The notes under the pieces were generated by a model. It saw only the letters and a program-made list of their open reading frames with translations. It made no database searches and was not told the origin of the DNA. A stretch of DNA of 64,000 nucleotides from DAOUMF01 sp034408935 (GTDB lineage Bacteria; Chloroflexota; Dehalococcoidia; SM23-28-2; RBG-16-64-32), in the NCBI GenBank assembly GCA_034408935.1, contig DAOUMV010000017.1, forward strand, positions 12,262 to 76,261, given 5' to 3'. Both the position numbers and the translations under genes were made by a program. This document shows, piece by piece, positions 17,539-26,409 of this stretch (the first letter of the stretch is position 1; every line of letters starts with the position of its first letter).

Positions 17539-19149
17539 GTGCACCAGTTCAGTTTCGACTTCAATGACCCCACATTCGACCTGAGCGGCTGGCGCGTCGG
17601 CCTCCAAGTCGTCACCTTCGAGAACACGTACGGGCTCGACCCGGAGCGCACGGAGGTTTCCGGGGACGGCGGCCGCCATACCGTAGAGTGCAGGGGTCTG
17701 ACGTCGGCCGGCGGACAGCGAAAGCATCCGGGCCGCGCCTGGATCACCGCCTCGCCAAGCGCCGACGGGGTAGACCTGGTGGCCGGAACCGACGGCCCGG
17801 AAAAGGTGCGGTGCCTGAAGCTCGTCCTGCGGGGGCTTCCTGCCGGCACCCTCTACGGTCGCCGCTGGGAGAGCGGCCCGGTGCCGCCGGCCGGCACCGT
17901 CCTCAGGTATCCGTTCGATGCCGACGCCCCGCTGGCGCTCCACACGCCACTGGTCTTCCTCTCGGACCCCGGCGGAGGGTTCATCTACTTCCGCTCTCTC
18001 GACGAGCGAGTGCGCTGCAAGCGGTTCGCGTTCTATCCCGCGGACGACGGAGTGACGGTGGAGCTGATACACGAGGAGGCGTCCCACGAGATGGGAAGCT
18101 CCGCCGTGACGCCGACCTGGCGAGTCGGCCGCTGCGCGGACCCCGAGGCCGTGGTTGAGGAGCACCTCGGTCTGCTGGAGCGGGCCACCGGCCTGCAGCC
18201 GTGGGAGAGCCGGCTCGACGTACCAGCCTGGGCGCGCGACATCGCCCTCGTTGTTTCCGTTCACGGAATGCACTGGACGGGTTACGTGTTCAACACGTAC
18301 GAGGACACCTTGCGGACGCTGGCCTGGGTGTGCGAGCGAATTGACGGGCGGCGGGTGCTGGCCTTCCTGCCTGGCTGGGAGGGCCGCTACTACTGGCAGT
18401 ACGGGGACTATCGCCCGGAGCCGCGCTTGGGCGGCGCGAAGGGATTCCGCACGCTGGCGGAAGGAGCACGGCGGCTGGGCGTATCCCTCATGCCGATGTT
18501 CGGCGCGAACTGTGCGAACGCAGGGCTGCCGGGGTTCGACCGCTGGGGCGAGCCGTCCAGGCTGAGGTCAGCGGCGGGCCTTGTCTTCTACGGGAACAGA
18601 CCGGACTGGGATACCTCGCGCGCGAACGACCCGGGCTGGCAAGCCTGGCTGAACCCCGGAGCGCCGGCCTGGCGGGAGCGCCTGCTGGGCCAGGTGAGCG
18701 ATCTGGTTGCGGAGTACCGCCTGCCTGCCGTCTTCTTCGACACGCATCACTTCTGGGAGAACGACCCCAGCTACCCGGTGTACGAGGGGCTTGTGGCCCT
18801 GCGGGACGGCCTAAAGGAACGTTTTCCTGACCTGCTGGTGGCCGGAGAGGGCTGGTACGATGCCTTGGGGGCGGTGACCCCGGTCTCGCAGGTGGGGGCC
18901 ACGGCACGGTGGCACCAGATCTTCTCTCGCTACTGCCGCACGTTCGGTCATCTCATGTGGGGGGATCCGAGCCGCGCCAGCACCGGCGTGCACGAAGCGG
19001 GCAGGACCGGCTTTGGACCGGTGCCGGATGAACGACACTGGTGGCCCACCGTGACGATCGTGGACGGGACGCTGGAGCGCGCCCCGGACAAGGTGGAGCA
19101 GGTGATCGACCAGGCGAAGAGGTACTGCCGGCGCTACCTTGAAGGCTAG
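17539..19149 (+). CDS. Putative TIM-barrel glycoside-hydrolase-like protein
   Basis: A 536-residue protein. The N-terminal ~220 residues look beta-rich, like a sugar-binding or sandwich domain. The C-terminal part has barrel-like features of glycosidases: GRRVLAFLPGWEGRYYWQYGDY, LMPMFGANCANAG, YRLPAVFFDTHHFWEN and LLVAGEGWYDAL, where the FFDTHH aspartate and GEGW glutamate are candidate catalytic acids. No signal peptide is visible, so it may be cytoplasmic. GTG 17539 has GGAGGGG upstream and is preferred over TTG 17506. I cannot assign a CAZy family; it resembles uncharacterised DUF6259-type proteins. Substrate unknown. Confidence 0.6.
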   Translation: MHQFSFDFNDPTFDLSGWRVGLQVVTFENTYGLDPERTEVSGDGGRHTVECRGLTSAGGQRKHPGRAWITASPSADGVDLVAGTDGPEKVRCLKLVLRGLPAGTLYGRRWESGPVPPAGTVLRYPFDADAPLALHTPLVFLSDPGGGFIYFRSLDERVRCKRFAFYPADDGVTVELIHEEASHEMGSSAVTPTWRVGRCADPEAVVEEHLGLLERATGLQPWESRLDVPAWARDIALVVSVHGMHWTGYVFNTYEDTLRTLAWVCERIDGRRVLAFLPGWEGRYYWQYGDYRPEPRLGGAKGFRTLAEGARRLGVSLMPMFGANCANAGLPGFDRWGEPSRLRSAAGLVFYGNRPDWDTSRANDPGWQAWLNPGAPAWRERLLGQVSDLVAEYRLPAVFFDTHHFWENDPSYPVYEGLVALRDGLKERFPDLLVAGEGWYDALGAVTPVSQVGATARWHQIFSRYCRTFGHLMWGDPSRASTGVHEAGRTGFGPVPDERHWWPTVTIVDGTLERAPDKVEQVIDQAKRYCRRYLEG

Positions 19150-19193
19150 CCGCAGCCCGAGGCGAAAACGCCCAAGTTTGACGGGGGCCGCGG

Positions 19194-19703
19194 CTACTCC
19201 TCGAGTTGTGCTACAGCCGCGAAAACCACCAGCAAGGCGAAACCTAGGTTCACTAGCGAATAAATGGCCACGCCAGCGCGTCCTGGCGCAAGCCAGAGAT
19301 CCGTCGTTGCGGCGTATCGTCTCAAGGTCACCCTCGCTTCAATATCCGGGGCGTGGTGTTCCTCACTGCCGGACTTCCGGACGCCTGTCGATATCCGCCA
19401 TTCGAACTCGTCACTGAGCTCCTCGTAGAGCACGGCACCGGCGCGTTTGTACCGTTCATATTGCCAGATCGCAGCGATTGCGACGATTGTCAGAAAGATA
19501 GGGATTGCCGCCATCTCAGCGATGAACCAGTCGTACCAATTTCCACCCGCTGCCAGAACCATGACCACGGTCAACGATGCGATGAAGTTGACACTGGTCA
19601 CGGCGAGCACTATGGAAGCCAACGATCGGAGCCTAGTCGTGAAGTGGGCTAATTCTTCGAGGTAGAACCTCAGCCCAGAGTCGCTGTAGCCTTCGCGTCG
19701 CAC
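19194..19703 (-). CDS. Membrane protein paired with a GTPase-like gene
   Basis: A 169-residue protein with three hydrophobic segments: about 30-52, 58-80 and 143-165. The cytoplasmic-looking loop between the second and third (about 80-140) is charged and contains ELSDEFEWRIS. The N-terminus MRREGYSDSGLRFYLEELAHF is likely a cytoplasmic helix. It starts 10 bases after the stop of the GTPase-like gene, so the two are one transcript. Sampled lines are about 50% GC, lower than neighbours. Function unknown; it could be the membrane partner of the P-loop protein. Confidence 0.65.
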   Translation of the reverse strand: MRREGYSDSGLRFYLEELAHFTTRLRSLASIVLAVTSVNFIASLTVVMVLAAGGNWYDWFIAEMAAIPIFLTIVAIAAIWQYERYKRAGAVLYEELSDEFEWRISTGVRKSGSEEHHAPDIEARVTLRRYAATTDLWLAPGRAGVAIYSLVNLGFALLVVFAAVAQLEE

Positions 19704-19713
19704 TGGGCCAATC

Positions 19714-20472
19714 CTACTTGATCGCTGAGACCATCGTCCTCAGCAAATGACTTCTCAGCAGCTCGCGGTCTGCTTGTGAGAATGAAGGCGACGGCGGCAC
19801 CACCCCGTGGAATGCGCGGTAAACCGAGCAATACTCCACCACAGCACCTACCCGGTTGTTCGCCCGTGCTCGTAATCGAGCATCGTAGGGCCCCTTTGTG
19901 TAGTGATTGATCACCTGACGATGGGCGTCCCACCATAGATCGGCCTTAGTAACGACTGTGATCAGCCACGTTTCAGGTGAATCAGCGATGAGCAGAGGTG
20001 CCCATTCATCGATTGCTGCCAGTTCCCTCTCACGCCTCGCAGCGAGGTACTCCGTACTGATGCGCTCGTCGATGATTGCATCCTCGATGCTCAATCGGCC
20101 CTCATCGTAGCCGTACGAAACAACGTTCAACACCCCGGCCGTAGGCGTCTTGATAGACTCCCTGATTGCCTCCCGCCGCTGAGTCACGTGTTGCTCCTGT
20201 CCCGGCGTGTCGAGGAAGACGAACGGCTCTCGCTCGATCCTTAACCTGTGAGCAGTGACGAATTCGGTGCGAGTCATGGCATCAATCACTGTCGGCACAG
20301 TCTGCGTTAGCGAGTCAATCAGTTGAGTCTTGCCTGCGCCGCTGTTTCCAAACACAAGCACTCGATGCTTGTGCCTCAATGCACCCAGCAGGCGGTCGAG
20401 CCAGCCCTCCCTCTTGGCAACTAGCGCAATCTCCGCAGCGATGATGGCCCCCGACGCGATTTCACTCATCAT
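19714..20472 (-). CDS. P-loop GTPase-like protein
   Basis: A 252-residue protein with a Walker A GNSGAGKT (residues 42-49), a Walker B/G3-type DTPGQ (88-92) and a G4-like TKAD (175-178), so probably a GTPase of the small-GTPase/TRAFAC type. The N-terminal 35 residues form an amphipathic or weakly hydrophobic helix (ASGAIIAAEIALVAK) that could meet a membrane. A downstream gene ten bases away encodes a three-helix membrane protein. Sampled lines give about 55% GC against 60-65% around, suggesting transfer. A GATAAT with upstream TG (20554-20562, minus) may be its promoter. Role unknown. Confidence 0.72.
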   Translation of the reverse strand: MMSEIASGAIIAAEIALVAKREGWLDRLLGALRHKHRVLVFGNSGAGKTQLIDSLTQTVPTVIDAMTRTEFVTAHRLRIEREPFVFLDTPGQEQHVTQRREAIRESIKTPTAGVLNVVSYGYDEGRLSIEDAIIDERISTEYLAARRERELAAIDEWAPLLIADSPETWLITVVTKADLWWDAHRQVINHYTKGPYDARLRARANNRVGAVVEYCSVYRAFHGVVPPSPSFSQADRELLRSHLLRTMVSAIK

Positions 20473-20664
20473 GCTTGCTCTCTGGCTCCAGAGCGGCGAC
20501 GGAAACCGCCATCCGTCACCGCTGTCATCGCCCTAGTGTAATCCAACCGCGACATTATCGCACGTCCCCTCGCCGCCTAGTGCCTTTTCCCGCTCCTCAG
20601 ATGCGGCATGCTGGAAACGTTCTAGAAAAGCTACAGCCGGTTGCTCCTGCAGCACCCAGGCCTG

Positions 20665-21960
20665 TCAGTGCCCGTGGCGCTGCTGCCAGCGAGTGAGCGC
20701 GTTGATGGCCAGGTAGCGGAGCGGCTCGGGCGGCATCAGGGGCGGCACCCCGCGCTCCAAAGCATAGGCTAGTTCCTCCGACTGATCGCCGGCGACAAGC
20801 TCTGCCATCAATCGGCCCGCCAGCGAAGCTAGGGCGATGCCGTGGCCTGAGTACCCCACACCGTGCAGAACACCTCCCTGCCCTCGCAGCCTTCCAATGG
20901 CCGGTTGGAACGATCTCGTCATGCCCAGGACGCCGCTCCAGCTATGGGAGATGCGAACGGGGCGAAGCTGAGGGAACCGTTCCTCGATCGCCGCCACCAG
21001 TACGGCCTCGACATCGGCCAGGTCGAAAGGAGCCACTCCGTTGTTGAACTGGTAGTGGATCGTCCCTCGACAGACGATACGATCATCCGGGGTCAAGTAG
21101 ATCGTGTGTCCTGTCTGAGCGGCCTCGAAGAGCACCTGACGACCGGACCAGCCTACGGAGTCCAGCTCCTTGCCTGACAGCGGCTCGGTGGCCACGGCGC
21201 AGGTGTGGAGGGGGAAGACGCGGAGCCCCAGGTAGCCCAACTTCGGTGTGTAGCCGTTCGTGGCCAGGACGACGGTGCTCGCCTGGACATCGGCCCCTCC
21301 CGCCAGGCTCAACCGCATGGGGCGGTCGCGCCGCGCCGCTTTCACCTCCGACTGCTCGAAGATACGGGCTCCCCGTCGCTGCGCCAGCCGCGCCAGGCCG
21401 AGCGCGTACCGCCCCGGGTTTAGCCAGCGGCTGGGGGCCCACACCGCAGCCTCGTAGTAGTCCTGCTTCAGGACCGCCTTCAGATCCTCCCTCGTCAGCA
21501 GGCGACCCTCTTTGCCGAGCCGCTGCATCGCCTCCAGTTCCTGCTGAAGAAGCGGCACTTCACGCTCACGACCGAGCATCAGGTACCCAGGGGAGCCCAG
21601 GTTGCAGTCGATCTCGCCCTCCTCGATCAGCTTCAGCGCTGTTTCCACGCCGCTCCCCTGGAACTCTGCGGCGCGGCGCGTCTCCGCCTCGCCACGTTGG
21701 GCGAACTCGTAGGCCCACCTTAGCCCGGGAATATCCGTGAGGGCGCCGCTGGAACGGCCCGATGCACCCGAGCCGACACGATCTCGCTCCAGCACGACGA
21801 CATCAACATCGGGCAAACGGGCTTTCAGATGGCAGGCGGCGGAGAGGCCGGTCATGCCCGAGCCGATTATCGCAACGTCCGTCTCGATCTGGCCCTCAGC
21901 GACCGGGAACTGCAGGTCAGCGAATGCTGGGTCGTCCAGCCACAGCGGTTGGCCTTTCAT
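20665..21960 (-). CDS. FAD-dependent oxidoreductase, DadA/PuuB-like
   Basis: A 431-residue DAO-family flavoprotein with the N-terminal dinucleotide motif VAIIGSGMTGLSAACHL (about residues 28-44) and the conserved C-terminal segment GVLHGVGYSGHGIALASLAG. The best-known relatives oxidise gamma-glutamylputrescine (PuuB) or D-amino acids, releasing an aldehyde or keto acid and ammonia or amine. It is the last gene of a five-gene minus-strand run with an aldehyde dehydrogenase directly upstream (118 bases), which fits oxidation of an amine to an aldehyde and then to an acid. The exact amine is not readable. Confidence 0.85.
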   Translation of the reverse strand: MKGQPLWLDDPAFADLQFPVAEGQIETDVAIIGSGMTGLSAACHLKARLPDVDVVVLERDRVGSGASGRSSGALTDIPGLRWAYEFAQRGEAETRRAAEFQGSGVETALKLIEEGEIDCNLGSPGYLMLGREREVPLLQQELEAMQRLGKEGRLLTREDLKAVLKQDYYEAAVWAPSRWLNPGRYALGLARLAQRRGARIFEQSEVKAARRDRPMRLSLAGGADVQASTVVLATNGYTPKLGYLGLRVFPLHTCAVATEPLSGKELDSVGWSGRQVLFEAAQTGHTIYLTPDDRIVCRGTIHYQFNNGVAPFDLADVEAVLVAAIEERFPQLRPVRISHSWSGVLGMTRSFQPAIGRLRGQGGVLHGVGYSGHGIALASLAGRLMAELVAGDQSEELAYALERGVPPLMPPEPLRYLAINALTRWQQRHGH

Positions 21961-22078
21961 ACTTCACCTCGCCGGCTCGGGAAACGCAATCGGCGCTCTC
22001 TTGAGGACGAACCGATTATACGTCGCGCTGGCGACGAGCGTTACTTCCGAGCGCCAGAGCCCGTCGCAGGGGCCAGCG

Positions 22079-23446
22079 TTAGGGAGCCACCCACACGGTC
22101 TGGACGTTGACGAACTCGCGGATACCGAAGTCTGACAGCTCGCGTCCGTAGCCGCTTCGCTTGACGCCGCCAAACGGCAATCGTGGGTCTGAGACGACCA
22201 TGCCGTTAATGAATACCGAGCCCGTCTCGATCTCACGAGCCAGTTGCTTACCGAGGGATACATCGCGCGACCAGAGGCTCGCCCCGAGGCCGAACGGAGA
22301 GTCGTTGGCGATCGCCACCGCTTCGCGGCTGTCCTTGACCCGTATCACTGCCGCCACCGGCCCGAAGGTCTCCTCGCAGGATACCGGCATCCCCGGAGCA
22401 ACGTTCGTGAGCACTGTCGGGGCATAGAAGTAACCCCTTCGCTCAAGCCGTTGGCCTCCCGTGGCGACGCGGGCCCCCGCTGCGAGCGAACGCTCCACTT
22501 GATCCTGGAGGGCATCGCGCAGGTCATCACGCGCCAGGGGCCCGACCTGGGTGTCCCTTTCCCGTGGGTCCCCGACTCGTAGGGCGGCGGTGCCGTCGAT
22601 GAGAAGCCGCTCGAATTCGTCCGCGACTCGTTCCACGACGATGAACCTCTTGGCAGCGATGCAACTCTGGCCGGCGTTCTGGTTCCTCGCCCGCACGGCT
22701 GTCTCGGCCGCCGCCTGTAGGTCGGCGTCGTCGAGGACGATGAAGGGATCGGAGCCGCCCAACTCCAGGACGGTCTTCTTGAGGGAGCGGCCACTGGCCT
22801 CAGCGACGCTGGCCCCTGTCTCCTCGCTGCCGGTGAGGGTTACCGCCCGCACGCGGACATCCTCGATGAGGGGCTGCGCGGCCGAGCCCGGTATGAGGAG
22901 GGTCTGGAAGACGCCCGCGGGCAGGCCTGCATCTCGGAATACGTCCTCGATGGCCAAGGCGCACTGGGGGACGTTGGAGGCGTGCTTGAGGATGGCGACG
23001 TTGCCGGCCATGAGGGCGGGGGCAGCGAATCGGAACACCTGCCAGAAAGGGAAGTTCCACGGCATGATCGCCAGGATCGTGCCTAGAGGCTCGAAGGCTA
23101 CGTGGCTCTCTCTGGCGTTGGTCTCCACCGCCCTGTCGGCCAGGAACGCCTCCCCGTTCTCGGCGTAGAAATCGCAGTTCCAGGCGCATTTCTCGATCTC
23201 GGCCTCAGCTTCGACGATGGGCTTGCCCATCTCGGCGGTGATGAGGCCGGCGAGCCGCTCCTTCTGCTGACGGAGGCCTGACGCCGTGCGTTGCAGGAGG
23301 TCGCCCCGCTCCCCGAAACGCGTGCCCCGCCAGCGGCTGAAGGCCTCGGTCGCGCCGCTCAGGGCGCGCTCGATCTCCTCTTGGCCCGAGGGCTCGAACG
23401 TAGCCAGGACTTGCTCAGTGGCGGGGTTGATGGACTCGATGGTCAT
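22079..23446 (-). CDS. Aldehyde dehydrogenase, succinate-semialdehyde dehydrogenase-like
   Basis: A 455-residue NAD(P)-dependent aldehyde dehydrogenase of the GabD/Sad length class. Visible are PWNFPFW (129-135), Lys154 for cofactor binding, LTGSEETG (204-211), general base Glu228 in VLELGGSD and the nucleophile Cys262 in NAGQSCIAAKR. It would oxidise the aldehyde made by the FAD oxidase or aminotransferase in the same operon. The family is certain; succinate semialdehyde as substrate is an inference from similarity and context (aminotransferase plus oxidase). Confidence 0.9.
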   Translation of the reverse strand: MTIESINPATEQVLATFEPSGQEEIERALSGATEAFSRWRGTRFGERGDLLQRTASGLRQQKERLAGLITAEMGKPIVEAEAEIEKCAWNCDFYAENGEAFLADRAVETNARESHVAFEPLGTILAIMPWNFPFWQVFRFAAPALMAGNVAILKHASNVPQCALAIEDVFRDAGLPAGVFQTLLIPGSAAQPLIEDVRVRAVTLTGSEETGASVAEASGRSLKKTVLELGGSDPFIVLDDADLQAAAETAVRARNQNAGQSCIAAKRFIVVERVADEFERLLIDGTAALRVGDPRERDTQVGPLARDDLRDALQDQVERSLAAGARVATGGQRLERRGYFYAPTVLTNVAPGMPVSCEETFGPVAAVIRVKDSREAVAIANDSPFGLGASLWSRDVSLGKQLAREIETGSVFINGMVVSDPRLPFGGVKRSGYGRELSDFGIREFVNVQTVWVAP

Positions 23447-23524
23447 CGCACCGTTCCTCCGGGATGTCTGTCCTTCTCTGCAGCCGCCAATGCCCCTCGG
23501 TCATTTGGTCCTGGGGGCCGCACC

Positions 23525-25012
23525 TCATCCTGCGGCGTTGCGGATCAGCCGCACGTAAAAGTCCACTGCCTTCTCGAAGGCCTGGACCGAGACGCGTTCG
23601 TTCGTACCGTGGATGCCCTTCAGGTCGTCCCGGGTGAGCAGGAAGGGCATGAATCGATAGATGTGCTCCGTCAGATCCTGGAAGTGCCGCGAGTCCGTTC
23701 CCCCAACTACCAGATAGGGCGCCACGACTGTGCCGGGAAACACCTCCCGTATCGTGCGCCCAAGCAGCGCGAAGTGCTCTGCATCGATTGGCGAGACGGC
23801 TGATGGTTCGCGCTGCTTTGAGAGGGCGGAAACGCGGACCCGGTCGTCGGCCACGATGCGGCGGACGTGATCCAAGACGGTCTGGATCGTGTCGCCGATC
23901 AGGATGCGGTAGTTGACGACGGCTCGGGCGCGGCCCGGGACGACGTTGTCCTTCACTCCCGCCTGAAAGATCGTCGGCGCAGTCGTGGTCCGGATGGTCG
24001 CCGCGGTCTCCGGGACACGCCCCAGAAGCCTCATCATCAGCGGCTCAAACAGCCACAGGTTGGCGAACACGAGCCGGTGGCCGAACCTGGCCTCGGGGGC
24101 GATGGCCTCGAAGAGCGCCCGCACCGGCGACTCGAGACGGGCCGGAAGCGGGCTGCTCTCCAGCCTCCGAACCGCCTCGGCCAGGATGCCGATGGAGCTC
24201 TGGGGCGGCGGAGTCGAGGAGTGGCCTCCATCGGTCTCGACAAGAAGCTCCACGCTCACGTAGCCTTTCTCGGCCACGCCCACCACCGCCACCGGGGCCG
24301 ACACGCCCGGGACCACCCCTTCGACTATCACTCCCCCCTCATCGAAAACGAAGGCTAGATGCGTGCCCCGCTCGGCCAGTAACCGGGCTACAGCGGTGGC
24401 GCCTTCCTCCCCGCCGACTTCCTCGTCGTGGCCAAAGGCTAGGAGGACAGTACGCCGGGGCTGGAAGCCGGCCTCAAGGAGATGCCCAGCCGCCTCCAGC
24501 AGGCCGATCAGGTTCTGCTTGTTGTCAAGGGAGCCCCGACCCCAGACGTAGCCGTCGACGACGTTGCCCGAGAAAGGCGGCTGCTCCCACGTCTCCTCGG
24601 TCCCGGGATCGACGGGAACGACATCCTGGTGCGCCAGCAGGAGGACGGGGTCGAGGGTGGGATCGCTGCCTGGCCACGTGTAGAGCAGGGTGCGGTCGGC
24701 GATGAGCTCGCGCGTGAGGGCAGCGTGCGGCCGAGGGTAGGTCTGCTCAAGGTAGCTCCGGAACTCCCGGAAGGGCTCGTCATCCGTATACTGGGCGTCC
24801 TCCTTGGAGATGGTGGGGAACCGGATCGCGCCGCTCAACCGCCCCGACAGCCCCTCCGCGTCGAGGTCGGGCTCGGGGCCTGGAGCCACATCCTTCTGCC
24901 GTGAGCGTTGGCTCGCCGCACGCCCAAGCAGCACTGCTCCTAGCAGTGCTGACAACGCGCTGACGGCGCCGAGCTTCCTTGGGATTCGCTTGATCACTTT
25001 CACGGGAGTCAT
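23525..25012 (-). CDS. M20 family metallopeptidase, PM20D1/carboxypeptidase S-like
   Basis: A 495-residue M20 peptidase with the metal motifs LLAHQDVVPVD, GRGSLDNKQNLIG and GHDEEVGGEEGA, and the dimerisation domain (VELLVETDGGHSSTPP). The N-terminus has one hydrophobic helix (about 14-31), so it is anchored or secreted, as for PM20D1, which splits or forms N-acyl amino acids. It starts 14 bases after the aminotransferase stop. In this operon it may release an amino compound from an N-acyl or peptide form before transamination; that role is inference. Confidence 0.87.
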   Translation of the reverse strand: MTPVKVIKRIPRKLGAVSALSALLGAVLLGRAASQRSRQKDVAPGPEPDLDAEGLSGRLSGAIRFPTISKEDAQYTDDEPFREFRSYLEQTYPRPHAALTRELIADRTLLYTWPGSDPTLDPVLLLAHQDVVPVDPGTEETWEQPPFSGNVVDGYVWGRGSLDNKQNLIGLLEAAGHLLEAGFQPRRTVLLAFGHDEEVGGEEGATAVARLLAERGTHLAFVFDEGGVIVEGVVPGVSAPVAVVGVAEKGYVSVELLVETDGGHSSTPPPQSSIGILAEAVRRLESSPLPARLESPVRALFEAIAPEARFGHRLVFANLWLFEPLMMRLLGRVPETAATIRTTTAPTIFQAGVKDNVVPGRARAVVNYRILIGDTIQTVLDHVRRIVADDRVRVSALSKQREPSAVSPIDAEHFALLGRTIREVFPGTVVAPYLVVGGTDSRHFQDLTEHIYRFMPFLLTRDDLKGIHGTNERVSVQAFEKAVDFYVRLIRNAAG

Positions 25013-25026
25013 CTACCCTCCCATCG

Positions 25027-26409
25027 TCAGTAGGCGCGCAGCGCCTGGGCCAAGCGCTCCAGCCCACGCACGAAGCGTCTGCGTGCCTCCTCGATCTCGG
25101 TCTCTTCGATGACGAGCGGAGGAGAGAAGGCCAAAGCGTCACCAAGAGCGCGACAGATGAGGCCCTCCTCCAGGAGGAGATTGTGGAGTCGCAGGCCGAC
25201 CTTGTTCTCCGGGGGGAACGGTGCGCGCGTCTCGCGGTCGGCAACCAGCTCGACGGCCGCGATGAGGCCTTCTCCGCGAACCTCGCCCACAAGCGGATGA
25301 TCCACGACGGCTTCCCGGAGGTGCTGCTGAAGGCCCGGGCCCAGGCGCGCGGCGCGGTCCACCAGGCTTTCCCGCTCGATGATATCGAGGTTGGCGAGGG
25401 CCGCTGCGGCGCCCACGGGGTGGAGGCTCGTGGTGTGACCGTGCGCGAAGGGGCCGCGCTCTGCGGAGGCGGATGCCAGCACATCCCACACGTCCTCCGA
25501 GACTACCGCCGCCGACACCGGGAAGTAGCTACTCGTGATCCCCTTGGCCACCGTCATGACGTCCGGCTCTATCCCGTAACGATGGGAGCCGAACGGTACC
25601 CCGAGGCGTCCGAATCCGCACACGACCTCGTCGGCGATCAGCAGCACGTCGTGATGCCGCAACACGGGCTGGATAGCCTGCCAGTAGCCCTCGGGCGGGG
25701 GGATCACGCCACCGGCAGCCATCAGGGGTTCGCCGATGAAAGCGCCCACGGTTTCGGGTCCTTCTGCCTCGATCACGGCATCGAGTTCCTCCGCCAGGCG
25801 GCGCGCAAACGCTTCCTCGCTCTCATCGGGGCTGCCCTCTCGATAGAAGTGTGGCTTTCGCACGTGCAGGAAGCCGGGAAGGGGCAGGTCGAATAGGGCG
25901 TGCAAAGGTGGGAGCCCCGACAGGCTGCCGGCTCCGAGGGTCACGCCGTGGTAGGCTCCGTGCCTGGCGATGATCTTCTTCTTGTTGGGAAGGCCGCGCA
26001 GGTTCCAGTAATACCATACGAGCTTGACGGCGGTGTCGTTCGCCTCCGAGCCGGAGTTGCAGAAGAAGAAGTGGCCAAGGCCGGCCGGCGTGATCGCCGC
26101 GAGCCGCTCCGCCAGGCGGATGGCGGGCTCGTTGGTGTTGCCCAGGAAGCCGTGGTAGTAAGGGAGGCGACGCGCCTGGTCGGCAATCGCCTCGGCGATC
26201 TCTTTGCGCCCGTAGCCAACGTTGACGCACCAGAGCCCCGCCATCGCATCCATGTACTCGCGGCCCTCGGCATCGCGGATCCAGACACCCTTGCCCTCGG
26301 TGATGATGCGAGGTCCCGCTGCCTGCTGCTCGGCGATCGAGGTGAAGGGATGAAAGACGTGGCGTCGGTCCAGATCGTAGAGGGAGGAAGGGTCGGGCTC
26401 AGGCGGCAT
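25027..26409 (-). CDS. Class III aminotransferase (omega-aminotransferase type)
   Basis: A 460-residue PLP enzyme with all class III signatures: CNSGSEANDTAVK (117-129), the PLP-binding Asp260 in IADEVVCGFGRLG, and Schiff-base Lys289 in MTVAKGITSSYFP. Relatives move amino groups from omega-amino acids, putrescine-like diamines or beta-alanine to pyruvate or 2-oxoglutarate. Its ATG overlaps the end of the upstream PLP lyase gene by 11 bases, so translation is coupled. Together with the aldehyde dehydrogenase it suggests conversion of an amine to a semialdehyde and acid. Confidence 0.92.
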   Translation of the reverse strand: MPPEPDPSSLYDLDRRHVFHPFTSIAEQQAAGPRIITEGKGVWIRDAEGREYMDAMAGLWCVNVGYGRKEIAEAIADQARRLPYYHGFLGNTNEPAIRLAERLAAITPAGLGHFFFCNSGSEANDTAVKLVWYYWNLRGLPNKKKIIARHGAYHGVTLGAGSLSGLPPLHALFDLPLPGFLHVRKPHFYREGSPDESEEAFARRLAEELDAVIEAEGPETVGAFIGEPLMAAGGVIPPPEGYWQAIQPVLRHHDVLLIADEVVCGFGRLGVPFGSHRYGIEPDVMTVAKGITSSYFPVSAAVVSEDVWDVLASASAERGPFAHGHTTSLHPVGAAAALANLDIIERESLVDRAARLGPGLQQHLREAVVDHPLVGEVRGEGLIAAVELVADRETRAPFPPENKVGLRLHNLLLEEGLICRALGDALAFSPPLVIEETEIEEARRRFVRGLERLAQALRAY

